Part shown: one piece after another, positions 25,492-33,509 of the stretch
Layout of the letters: the number at the start of each line of letters is the position of its first letter
Position numbering within the stretch: position 1 is the stretch's first letter
Origin: Treponema sp. UBA1793
GTDB lineage: Bacteria > Spirochaetota > Spirochaetia > Treponematales > Treponemataceae
Direction of reading: 5' to 3'
Length of the DNA stretch: 34,181 nt
Assembly (NCBI GenBank): GCA_002314445.1
Contig: DCFX01000039.1
Coordinates: 1-34,181, forward strand
Notes under the pieces: generated by a model
Databases searched by the model: none
What the model saw: the letters and a program-made list of their open reading frames with translations, nothing else
Told to the model about the DNA's origin: nothing
Position numbers and translations under genes: made by a program

Positions 25492-27069
25492 ACCAAGTGT
25501 ACCGGAAAAGTAATGTATACCTTCAAAATAGAGCAGAGTCGTACCTTTGAGGTTAAGCATGACTGATGAACTGCCGAGCTGCAGCGTTACTCCGGCTCCC
25601 GTATCGAGGGCGCGGAACCAGCATGTACCTGTAGTGTCTCCGAATGCGCTGTTAAGCGCGCACCATGATTTTATGGTGACTGTCTGCCCCGGCCGGTATT
25701 CCAGTCCTATCCCGTTTTTCCATATACTGTCGTTGTTCTTCAAATTTCCCTGGATTGTTCCAAACAGATATTCGCTTGATATACCTGCATAAAACAGGGG
25801 GCTTTCAATACCGAAAGCGCCTCCTCCTCCGAGGCCGTTTCCCGTATCAATTCCGTATGGTTCGTACAGTTTTTGGCTTGTATATCCGTACCGCATGATT
25901 GCAGCAAAACAGAATTTTGTATTACTTGTGATAACTGCGGATGATCCAAGTTTAAATGCACCTCCGAAAGAAAGAGGTACATTTTCTATGCCCGGGTGCA
26001 TTCCCAGATTTACGGAAAGTTCAAACCACGAAACAGGCGTTATGCCGAAATAGGTATTAACCGGTGCTTCATAGAACGGGGTGTCTGCAGTACGGAATGA
26101 CGGCTGAACTTCCACGCCGATGAATGTCGTGTCTTCCGCCATCATGAACGCGGCAGGAATCGTCCCTATTCCCGTTCCTGATTTCGTTACGTCGGCAGGA
26201 TGATACGTGAGAGAATGATCGATCTGCGTGTAAGCTGTCTGAGTATATCCTCCGGCCGTGATTGTCGCGCTGTAGGAACCGTCAGGCAGCACATTGCCGT
26301 ATTTGTCCCGTCCGTTCCATGATGTACTCTGTTCCCATGTCGTAAATTCAGGGAACGCATATGAATACACTTCAGTTCCGGCAGTATCGGTAATTGTAAG
26401 TTTTCCGGTACCGGGTGCGGTAACTTTGAAGTAGAACGTACATGAACCAAGAGCGCCTGTGTATACCGGATTGAACTTTTTTCTGGTTGCACTGAATCCT
26501 GAAAGGGAGAAAGCTGCTTTTGTCATTGAAACCTGCAGGGGGATGATCAGACGGCGTACGACGTATACCTGCGTGGTAAAATCAGTATATCCGAATTTGC
26601 GTATGGTAATTGTGTGGTATCCTTCTTCAAGTTCCATCGGCGCACCGAAAGCCGGTATCCTGTCCGGAGAAATCAGGCTGCCGTCGGAATAAATGAAGCT
26701 TCCGTCAGGCACTCCGTTAATAAGAACGAATCCTGTGATTTTTTTGAGTTCAACAAAAAAAGTATTGCTCTGTCCCTTCTGCACAGCAACAAAATAATAC
26801 TGTTCTCCGTACCCAGTCTTTTTTACTGTGAGCTTGTATGTTCCCGGTGCAAGATCTGAAATAATACACGGCGTTTGCCCCTGATATTCGTTGTTAAGAT
26901 AGACCGCTGCGTCCTGAATATTTGCACGGATCGTTATTGCTGTTTTATTTTCGTCAATCAGCGCTGTTTTTTCCGCGGACAACATATTGAATTCTGCAGC
27001 GTCTGTAAATGCACAGAACGGGATGAAAAAAAACAGGATAAGAAAAAGTGACGGCAGAAATTGTTTCAT
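25474..27069 (-). CDS. PEGA-domain exported protein with FlgD-type Ig domain and probable beta-barrel
   Basis: A 531-residue exported protein. A signal peptide covers about residues 1-25 (basic start, long hydrophobic core). PEGA-type repeats follow at about 40-185, with the typical NNEYQGQTPCIISDLAPGTY pattern and a second GYHTITIRKFGYTDF segment. A FlgD-like Ig domain (about 195-290) carries WNGRDKYGNVLPDGSY. The last 220 residues are strand-rich with many aromatics and end in Phe (LTYLF), as outer-membrane barrels do. I infer a surface or outer-membrane protein; the function is unknown. The start has TGAGG four bases upstream. It lies between radC and htrA, and placement next to a periplasmic protease fits envelope biology. 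Confidence 0.75.
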   Translation of the reverse strand: MKQFLPSLFLILFFFIPFCAFTDAAEFNMLSAEKTALIDENKTAITIRANIQDAAVYLNNEYQGQTPCIISDLAPGTYKLTVKKTGYGEQYYFVAVQKGQSNTFFVELKKITGFVLINGVPDGSFIYSDGSLISPDRIPAFGAPMELEEGYHTITIRKFGYTDFTTQVYVVRRLIIPLQVSMTKAAFSLSGFSATRKKFNPVYTGALGSCTFYFKVTAPGTGKLTITDTAGTEVYSYAFPEFTTWEQSTSWNGRDKYGNVLPDGSYSATITAGGYTQTAYTQIDHSLTYHPADVTKSGTGIGTIPAAFMMAEDTTFIGVEVQPSFRTADTPFYEAPVNTYFGITPVSWFELSVNLGMHPGIENVPLSFGGAFKLGSSAVITSNTKFCFAAIMRYGYTSQKLYEPYGIDTGNGLGGGGAFGIESPLFYAGISSEYLFGTIQGNLKNNDSIWKNGIGLEYRPGQTVTIKSWCALNSAFGDTTGTCWFRALDTGAGVTLQLGSSSVMLNLKGTTLLYFEGIHYFSGTLGLTYLF

Positions 27070-27086
27070 GATACCTCAATTGTACA

Positions 27087-27752
27087 TCATTCTCTTTCTG
27101 TAAACAACAGATTGTGTTCAAGGAAACTGAAATACGAATCTCTGTCAAGGATAATATGGTCCAGCAGAGAGATGCCGACTATCCGGGAAGCGGCGATAAG
27201 CGTTTGAGTAGTTTCGATATCTTCATCCGACGGCTCGCATGTTCCCGACGGATGATTATGCGATACAATCATTGCTGCTGCGTTTTCCATGAGCGCTTCC
27301 GAAAAAATTTCACGAGGGTGAACAAGTGTCCTGTTGATGGTACCGACGCTTGCAACTCGTATCTGAATTATTTCGTGGCCTCCGTTGAGTGTTACACAGA
27401 TGAAGTGCTCTTTTGACAGGACAGAATAGTTACGTATAAAAGGAACGACATCTTTCGGCTGCCTGACGACAGAGTGCAGGTGAATTGAACGTCTCCGTCC
27501 GAGTTCCAGCGACGCTGCGATTGCAAGGCTTTTTCCCGTCCCTATTCCATTTACGGTTGAAAGGTTCTGCATAATGTTTTCCGTATTTGAGTTGTACAAC
27601 GCCTGCATAACATTGTGCGAAAGTTTTCTGATTGGCACCGCCTTTGTCCCAGAACCAAGAATGAGCATAACAAGTTCTTCATCGCTCGGATAACTCAACC
27701 CGTGTTTTAATACCTGTTCGCGGATATCAGGTTTATTATTTTGGATTGTCAT
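27087..27752 (-). CDS. radC: RadC family JAB/MPN-domain protein
   Basis: A 221-residue protein of the RadC family. The N-terminal helix-hairpin-helix-like part (about 1-90) includes VNGIGTGKSLAIAAS. The C-terminal JAMM metalloprotease-like fold has the metal motif SHNHPSGTCEPSDED (164-178; His165, His167 and a downstream Asp). Despite the name, a role in DNA repair is not established for the family. The ATG has only a weak purine run upstream. A TATATA stretch lies close by, but I found no matching -35 box. It heads a same-strand run leading to the PEGA gene (17-base gap), htrA and uvrB. Confidence 0.93.
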   Translation of the reverse strand: MTIQNNKPDIREQVLKHGLSYPSDEELVMLILGSGTKAVPIRKLSHNVMQALYNSNTENIMQNLSTVNGIGTGKSLAIAASLELGRRRSIHLHSVVRQPKDVVPFIRNYSVLSKEHFICVTLNGGHEIIQIRVASVGTINRTLVHPREIFSEALMENAAAMIVSHNHPSGTCEPSDEDIETTQTLIAASRIVGISLLDHIILDRDSYFSFLEHNLLFTERE

Positions 27753-27831
27753 ACTCTATATATATGCGGAACTGTACAGCTTTCGGCGGTTTTCCGTTAA
27801 AAAAAGAAAGAAATAGGGAGAATCACATTTT

Positions 27832-27852
27832 ATGCCGAAAATCGATATATGA
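27832..27852 (+). other. Possible 6-codon leader ORF overlapping the lipoprotein start
   Basis: ATG at 27832 opens a reading frame coding for MPKIDI. It ends in a TGA that shares bases with the lipoprotein ATG (27849). The only good ribosome site in the region, AGGGAG at 27815-27820, is 11 bases before this ATG and 28 bases before the lipoprotein ATG, so the short frame may load ribosomes for the gene. Confidence 0.35.
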
Positions 27853-28430
27853 AATCAATTTACAGAGTACTTCCTTGTATTTGCTGCGTCGTTATACTTT
27901 TTTCGTGCCGTACAGTTCCCGTAAGGCGGGTGTCCATATCGCGAAATCTTACCGGTACTGCCGTTTTAACTGATAAACAGCTTGTCTCCTTTTTTATGGC
28001 AAATAATCCGGAGGCCGACCGGGCTCAGGTCGTCCGTCTTGCCGGATACTATATTCAGGAAGCCCGCACCGAAGGAATTAATTCGGATGTGGCTTTTGCG
28101 CAAATGTGTCTTGAGACCGGTTTTCTCCGTTTCGGCGGCCTTGTGACTCCTGAAATGCATAACTACTGCGGGCTGGGGGCAATAGATGCCGACCATCCCG
28201 GCGATTCGTTTGCGACGGAGAGAGAGGGGGTGCGCGCTCATATCCAGCACTTGAACGCGTACGGCGATACCGATGCCCCTGTGAATCCCGTAGTGGATAA
28301 GCGTGCAAAATGGGTCGTCCCGCGCGGAAAAGCGCCGACCGTATTTGAACTGGCCGGCACGTGGGCTGCCGATAAGCTTTACGGCAGAAAACTTGACACA
28401 ATGCTTTCCCGTATGGAACTGATCCGGTAA
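27849..28430 (+). CDS. Glucosaminidase-domain lipoprotein, putative peptidoglycan hydrolase
   Basis: A 193-residue exported protein. A short hydrophobic signal ends in the lipobox LFSC (Cys20), with Phe at -2, a relaxed form common in spirochaetes. The mature part fits the endo-beta-N-acetylglucosaminidase family: the putative catalytic Glu89 in MCLETGFL and the conserved NYCGLGA at about 105-111, then a helical end. It would cleave the glycan backbone of peptidoglycan from the inner or outer membrane face. The frame has no upstream in-frame start and no SD site at usual spacing; a 6-codon leader frame overlaps the start. It is divergent from radC and converges on the mannosidase. Confidence 0.83.
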   Translation: MKSIYRVLPCICCVVILFSCRTVPVRRVSISRNLTGTAVLTDKQLVSFFMANNPEADRAQVVRLAGYYIQEARTEGINSDVAFAQMCLETGFLRFGGLVTPEMHNYCGLGAIDADHPGDSFATEREGVRAHIQHLNAYGDTDAPVNPVVDKRAKWVVPRGKAPTVFELAGTWAADKLYGRKLDTMLSRMELIR

Positions 28431-28439
28431 TTACCATTA

Positions 28440-28475
28440 GGGCACCTCTAAAAACTTCAGTTTTTAGAGGTGCCC
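28440..28475. terminator. 16-bp perfect hairpin between convergent genes
   Basis: GGGCACCTCTAAAAAC (28440-28455) and its exact complement (28460-28475) flank the loop TTCA. It lies in the 46-base gap between two convergent genes and can serve both. There is no separate U-tract, so it may be a bidirectional terminator or a copy of a dispersed repeat. Confidence 0.6.
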
Positions 28476-28476
28476 A

Positions 28477-30975
28477 TTACTTATAAGAATCCCGCAGCGT
28501 TGTGACAGTAAGCGCCTGCCGGAGCTGTTCCGCGGTAATTTCACCCTCTTTTGCCGTGAATGTCAGCGTCACCGGTTTTTCCGGAGTGAGCGTGAACATG
28601 TTGCGGCTGAACGTGCCGGGAAGGCCGGGAGAGTCGAGAGCGGTAAAAAAGGCCGGTGCATCGCTTGTCAGCCGTACCGAACAGACATCGGGTTTTATCT
28701 GCGCTGTCTGTATCGTAATTTTTGCCTGGCTGAGTGCGCATTGTTTGTACAGGGCAGGGAAACAGGTATCGTCCGCTTCGTATTTTTTCCCGTCCTTAGA
28801 CAACGCATCAAGTTCAGCATACATGAAGCAGTCCTGAGGCAGGCAGGGCAGTTTGTTTGTTTTCAGCTCCCATACCTTTGACACTTTATCAGAACCGACA
28901 GCTGCATGGACGGTTACCGGCTGTCCTGCCGGTTTTCCGTCGAATCCCGGCAGATGAATCTTTACAGTTGCATCGACAGGTTTCATTGTGTCGTTCAGCA
29001 CAAATGCTTTGTATGCCCCGTCTTTTTCATACAGTACTATAGACACAGGTGCGAATGCGTCTTTCATCGCATAGTGGAGCAGTTTCCATTTTCCCGAATA
29101 TTCGATGCTTGACCACGATGCGTCAGGCCATACGTCGTTAAGCTGCCAGTACAGCGTACCGGAGCAGTGCGGGCGGAGAGAGCGCCAGTAGGAAACGGCT
29201 GTCTTTATAGCAAGCGCCTGCTGTACCTGGCTCAGATATATCATGTTTGAAAAACCTTCCGGGAAGCGGAAGCAGCGGGAGAAATTTTCAAGAATAATGG
29301 AATTTCCGCCGACTGAGCGCTGATGGAATTCCATGACAGGACTCGTGAGGTTCATCTGGTCTTCCGGTACGTATGTTTTGATTTCTTCAACGGAAGGAAA
29401 CGCTTCATAGCCGAATTCGGAAACAAAGCGGGGTTGAATTGTCAGATATTCGCTGAAGCTCTTTTTTTCGTGCCATACGCTCCAGAAGTGCATGTCTCCC
29501 GAATCGTCGCTGTGCCAGTTGTCTTTGAATGTATCCATACCAGTGCCTGCACACGGGGATGACGGCCACCACAGCCTGTCAGGGTCGTATGTACGTACAG
29601 CTTTTTCTACTACACCGTGATAGAGGCGGTCGTAGTCTATGAGATAGAGGTCGTGGTTTGCTTTTATTTCGCTGAACCAGTTGAGCGCACCTATGTTTTC
29701 GTTGTTGCCGCACCACAGCGCAATAGACGGATGTGTCTGCAGCCGCGGGATCTGATACGAAAGTTCAGCCTCAACGTTTTTCAGAAATTCCTCATCCGCC
29801 GGATACATTGCGCATGCGAACATACAGTCGTGCCAGACGAGCAGTCCCATTCTGTCGCACAATCCGTAAAAGCTGTCCCTCTCAAACTGCCCGCCGCCCC
29901 AGACACGTATCATGTTCATATTCGCCTGCACGGCAGCCGTAAGAAGGCTGCGGATTTTTTCATCAGTCTGGCGTGATGGAAGCGCGTCAGCAGGAATCCA
30001 GTTTGCACCCTTTGCAAAAACTGCACGCCCGTTTACGCGGAAGCAGAGCGCACCGTTTTTTGTGTCCGCGTCGATTGTGCGGAATGCGATTTCTTTCGTT
30101 ACTGAATAGTCGCCGTCTTCCGATTCGACGGTGAGACGGTAGATTTTGTTCTCCTTTAGTCCCAGTTCCGCAAGTTCGTCCGATGTGCGCCATAATTCAG
30201 GATTTTTTACCGTAAGCGCTGCCGAAAGTTCGTTTATGCCCGGTACAACGGGGAACGACTTTGTTTCTGAGGCAACCGCCGTGTTTTCATCGCTGATTGT
30301 AAAGTTGAATTTTTTGTCTGCAGTGCCAAATGCATAGTATTTTACGGCAGCAGCTGCCGTCCAGTTTCTGCTGCCTTTCGGGTTTTTATATCTGACCGTA
30401 ACAGTGTCTATGTACCCGTCCGCAACCGATTCAAGCTGTATGTCTCCGTAAATGCCGGAAACCATAAGGCACGGACCCCAGTCCCATCCTCCGTGGCACT
30501 GGGCCTTCCTGACAAGATTTCTGAATGGAGACGAGATGGGATACCTGCTGTACGGAACAGGGTAGGGGAGTTTTTTCCCTTCCGCCGCCGCTTTTTTCTC
30601 TGCCGATTCGAATCTGATTTCAAGCGTATTCGTTCCGTCTGAAATTATTTTCGTAACATCGAAACGCCACCGGCGGAACATGTTGTTGCCGCTGCCCGCT
30701 TTTTTTCCGTTTATAAATACGGTAAAGAATGTGTCTGCGTCTGTAAGCACCAGGTATGTGCGTCCGGGGGTATCTTTCTTAAATAAAAAGCTGCGCCGTA
30801 TGGACCAGTCAGTCTGCCCGATCCACTGGACTTTTACTTCATTTTCCCCGTAATAGGGATCCGGAATGATTCCTGCATTAAGCAATGCGGAATGAAAATC
30901 ACCGGGGATAACAGCAGTACATTTTTTGCCTGCACCGGAAAGCTCATAATTACCGGAAAGAGATAAAATTTTCAT
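28477..30975 (-). CDS. Glycoside hydrolase family 2 beta-mannosidase
   Basis: Removes terminal beta-mannose from manno-oligosaccharides. The 832-residue protein has a sugar-binding N-terminal domain (about 1-180, with GGWDWGPCL), an Ig-like domain, a central TIM barrel (about 305-610) and C-terminal Ig-like domains. The acid/base is Glu426 in WCGNNEN and the nucleophile is Glu520 in VSEFGYE. RVWGGGQFE is also typical of beta-mannosidases. There is no signal peptide, so it probably acts in the cytoplasm on imported oligosaccharides such as plant mannan fragments or N-glycan pieces. No transporter or regulator is adjacent. It has no SD site; the promoter geometry predicts a leaderless mRNA. Confidence 0.92.
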   Translation of the reverse strand: MKILSLSGNYELSGAGKKCTAVIPGDFHSALLNAGIIPDPYYGENEVKVQWIGQTDWSIRRSFLFKKDTPGRTYLVLTDADTFFTVFINGKKAGSGNNMFRRWRFDVTKIISDGTNTLEIRFESAEKKAAAEGKKLPYPVPYSRYPISSPFRNLVRKAQCHGGWDWGPCLMVSGIYGDIQLESVADGYIDTVTVRYKNPKGSRNWTAAAAVKYYAFGTADKKFNFTISDENTAVASETKSFPVVPGINELSAALTVKNPELWRTSDELAELGLKENKIYRLTVESEDGDYSVTKEIAFRTIDADTKNGALCFRVNGRAVFAKGANWIPADALPSRQTDEKIRSLLTAAVQANMNMIRVWGGGQFERDSFYGLCDRMGLLVWHDCMFACAMYPADEEFLKNVEAELSYQIPRLQTHPSIALWCGNNENIGALNWFSEIKANHDLYLIDYDRLYHGVVEKAVRTYDPDRLWWPSSPCAGTGMDTFKDNWHSDDSGDMHFWSVWHEKKSFSEYLTIQPRFVSEFGYEAFPSVEEIKTYVPEDQMNLTSPVMEFHQRSVGGNSIILENFSRCFRFPEGFSNMIYLSQVQQALAIKTAVSYWRSLRPHCSGTLYWQLNDVWPDASWSSIEYSGKWKLLHYAMKDAFAPVSIVLYEKDGAYKAFVLNDTMKPVDATVKIHLPGFDGKPAGQPVTVHAAVGSDKVSKVWELKTNKLPCLPQDCFMYAELDALSKDGKKYEADDTCFPALYKQCALSQAKITIQTAQIKPDVCSVRLTSDAPAFFTALDSPGLPGTFSRNMFTLTPEKPVTLTFTAKEGEITAEQLRQALTVTTLRDSYK

Positions 30976-30983
30976 ATACTGGT

Positions 30984-31012
30984 ATTTTATCCTGTAATTT
31001 CCGAAGTTGCAA
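30984..31012 (-). promoter_or_regulatory. Beta-mannosidase promoter predicting a near-leaderless mRNA
   Basis: On the minus strand, TTGCAA (31007-31012) and TAAAAT (30984-30989) are 17 bases apart. Eight bases lie between the -10 box and the ATG, leaving a leader of about 0-2 bases. Confidence 0.6.
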
Positions 31013-31042
31013 ATTTTTTCGGTGCAGGGCTTTCTGTGCCCG

Positions 31043-31750
31043 TTAATTCTTTATCTTGGTACCTGTAAAAGCTTTTCCGTCGAGGATGCTGCGGATGTTT
31101 TCGATGTTTTTGCCGGCTGCACATATGACGGTAAGATTCAGCTGTTCAGCTTTTTTGCTTGCTATCGGATCAAACGGGGTATTTTTGCCGGGTGTCCAGC
31201 TGTCGCCGACCATTTTACGGAAATCCGCCCAGCTGACTGTGTCGAGCGGTTTTGCGTCCGGATTTTTCCGCGGGTCGTCGGTATACACTTTTTCAATATT
31301 TGAAAGATTTACAACTGTATCTGCCTGAAATTTTTCAGCAAGAAGAACCGCGTCGTTGTCTGTCGAAAATCCGGGCTTCCATCCTGACGCGACAAGAATT
31401 TTTCCGGTAAACTGTACATCCGCAGTCGGATCATATACGACGTCGTCTTTGCAGAGGTTTCCGCAGCATGCTTTGAGCAGCTGTGCGTTTAACCGCGTCG
31501 CCATAATGCCTATCCAGTCGGCAGCATTGTTTTCCGCTTCGCCGCCGTTTCCGGTTTCTGACAGTACTTCGCTGTATGCCTGCTGATAGACACGGGCAGG
31601 GGCTCCTCCGCCGGAAACAAATATGAGCCGCCTGTCACTGTCTGCAGAAAGCCATTCGCGGGACATGGCGACGAAACTGCTGAGGAACGCTGTGTCGGGT
31701 TTATCAGGCGCAATAATAGAGCCTCCGACAGAAAGAATCTTCGTAATCAT
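31043..31750 (-). CDS. Archaeal-type UMP kinase (amino-acid-kinase fold)
   Basis: Phosphorylates UMP (probably) with ATP to UDP, upstream of CTP synthase. The 235-residue protein has the amino-acid-kinase fold: the N-terminal glycine loop SVGGSIIAP (7-15), the second loop VSGGGAPARVY (45-55), the ADWIGIMATRLNAQLL helix, and the nucleotide part NLSNIEKVYTDDPRKNPDA. By memory it lines up better with archaeal UMP kinases than with typical bacterial PyrH, which sits by tsf and frr. AGGAGA lies about ten bases before the ATG. It is the last gene of the run with the TIG protein. A related kinase of another substrate is possible but less likely. Confidence 0.8.
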   Translation of the reverse strand: MITKILSVGGSIIAPDKPDTAFLSSFVAMSREWLSADSDRRLIFVSGGGAPARVYQQAYSEVLSETGNGGEAENNAADWIGIMATRLNAQLLKACCGNLCKDDVVYDPTADVQFTGKILVASGWKPGFSTDNDAVLLAEKFQADTVVNLSNIEKVYTDDPRKNPDAKPLDTVSWADFRKMVGDSWTPGKNTPFDPIASKKAEQLNLTVICAAGKNIENIRSILDGKAFTGTKIKN

Positions 31751-31787
31751 AATTTTTATTTCTCCTATAAAACGGCGTTAATGCCTT

Positions 31788-33509
31788 TTAATACACACCG
31801 AGTACGACGGGATCCGCCCAGAATGAACTGTATTTGAGCATATCGCGGGAAGATTCTTCCCATATCGACTGAAGGGCATAACTTCTCGGACGCTGCACAA
31901 TTTTAGAATTGCCTGCACCCGGTTTTATTTCTTTCCAGCCGCGTGAAAAAGTAATATGCTGTGAATCAAGATTTCCGAAGTAATACTCGCGGGCACTGCC
32001 TGTTTCAGTCCAGCTCTTGTATGTCATGCCTGCGCCCAGAGCCGGATCGACGGGAATCCAGCCGATACCGCTGACATAAAATTCGCACCACCAGTGATTC
32101 TGTGTTTTCATATCGCGGTCTACGAGAACGCCGCTGTCGGGCAGTGCCGGGATACCGGAAGAGCGGAGCAATGCAGTATAAATGACTGCAAAATCGTACG
32201 CATCGCCCTTTTTCTTTTTTATGAGGTCAAGTACAGGTGATGAATCCGATTTCACCACCTGAAGCGAAAAATTGTCGAGCATATAATCGTAAATGAGCCG
32301 TGCTTTCTTATACGGATTTTTTTCTTTACCTGTAATTTTCTTTGCAAGATTTATAATGACAGTGTCGGTTGCCGGAACGCATTTGTCCGCGCGGACAGCT
32401 GCCGCATACAGCATACTGTTCATGTCCGTATACTGTCCGACAAGTTCAGGCTTTACCGTAGTATTCATTTCATAGACTGAAACGACGAAATTTGCGCTGA
32501 ACTGTTTTTTGTTCAGCATCAGCGATTTTCCCGTCTGGAACTGCTGGATGACAGTATTCTGATAATCCGCAATAGCCGGTTCCGGAATGCATTCCGTCAT
32601 ATCGACGAGCGGCTGAGATGATGCTGCGGGAGGCCGCGGAAAATACATCCTGATTGTTGCAGATTTGTCCGACGCAACGTCTGAAATGTTTGCCGCAAGC
32701 TGCAGAAGGTATGTCCGGCGGGCAAGAAATTTCTTTGTGCCTGCTTTTGATTCAACCTTGATTTTCAGCAGAGTCGATTTTCCCTTCGGTGTTTCCACGT
32801 ACATCATGCCTGATGATGCTCCGTCCGGAATGCGCACGCGGATTTCCGTGTCGCTCCAGTATTCATAATCAAAATCCGCCCTGCTTGCCGGGATATAATT
32901 TAAACGGATATCGTTGGCGGGGGTATTGTTGTATGCCGCGGAACCTGCGGAAGAATTTACAGGATCGCCCCTTGTGGTTGAGAAATAAACATCGGATGAA
33001 TCATGCGTATTTCCGAAGTTGCTGCCGGAAATAACAAGAAGGTCTCCTGTCTGGAATGAATCCCCGGAAAGCGACGTAATGACGGGAAGCGACGTCTGAG
33101 GATTGGGCTGCACGGGAACCGGAATTTCGCGTTCGTTTGCAAAAAAAGACGGTTTTGAACGGGCAGCATCTGTACCGACTATGACAAGCCCGTCCTGTAC
33201 ATTCGCCGGCAGAATGACCTTTATTTCCTTGTTATTCCATGAGATATACGAACTCGAAGTAAGTCTGCTCCCTCCGAATTCAACATAACTTGTGTCACGG
33301 GTTGCACCGAAATTTTCCCCTGATATTATAACGACATCGCCGGGAGAACCTATCGGCGGATTTACATTCTCAATAACGGGAATACGCTTCAGTTTGTGTG
33401 CTGCAAAAAAGCCGGCGAACAGTATAAGCACAATGGAGGTAAGAAAACAGAGCGTCCTGAAAACCGGTGACTTTCTGAAAAAATAATTAAACTGTCCGGA
33501 GGAATTCAC
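31788..33509 (-). CDS. IPT/TIG-repeat protein with transglutaminase-like domain lacking the catalytic Cys
   Basis: A 573-residue membrane-anchored protein. TM at about 18-37, then two IPT/TIG Ig-like domains (about 43-125 and 142-255; each opens with a pattern like GDVVIISGENFG), a linker, then a transglutaminase core at about 400-490. In active members the Cys lies in a GxCxDxA-type motif. Here the motif is GDAYDFA, with Ala437 (GCG codon) in place of Cys, while the partner His472 (NHWWCEF) and Asp488 (PVDPALG) are kept. It probably acts as a binding or structural module in the periplasm. The start is GTG, overlapping the stop of the upstream anti-sigma-like gene by 4 bases. Confidence 0.85.
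   Translation of the reverse strand: MNSSGQFNYFFRKSPVFRTLCFLTSIVLILFAGFFAAHKLKRIPVIENVNPPIGSPGDVVIISGENFGATRDTSYVEFGGSRLTSSSYISWNNKEIKVILPANVQDGLVIVGTDAARSKPSFFANEREIPVPVQPNPQTSLPVITSLSGDSFQTGDLLVISGSNFGNTHDSSDVYFSTTRGDPVNSSAGSAAYNNTPANDIRLNYIPASRADFDYEYWSDTEIRVRIPDGASSGMMYVETPKGKSTLLKIKVESKAGTKKFLARRTYLLQLAANISDVASDKSATIRMYFPRPPAASSQPLVDMTECIPEPAIADYQNTVIQQFQTGKSLMLNKKQFSANFVVSVYEMNTTVKPELVGQYTDMNSMLYAAAVRADKCVPATDTVIINLAKKITGKEKNPYKKARLIYDYMLDNFSLQVVKSDSSPVLDLIKKKKGDAYDFAVIYTALLRSSGIPALPDSGVLVDRDMKTQNHWWCEFYVSGIGWIPVDPALGAGMTYKSWTETGSAREYYFGNLDSQHITFSRGWKEIKPGAGNSKIVQRPRSYALQSIWEESSRDMLKYSSFWADPVVLGVY

Noticed and set aside
27753..27775. Leaderless promoter for radC, suggested by TATATA six bases before the ATG
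   Set aside because: No -35-like element lies at 16-18 bases, so it was not counted with the five supported cases.
31025..31042. Short GGGC/GCCC hairpin after the UMP kinase gene as terminator
   Set aside because: The stem is only about 4 bp and the loop is long, with no U-tract directly after it; too weak to call.
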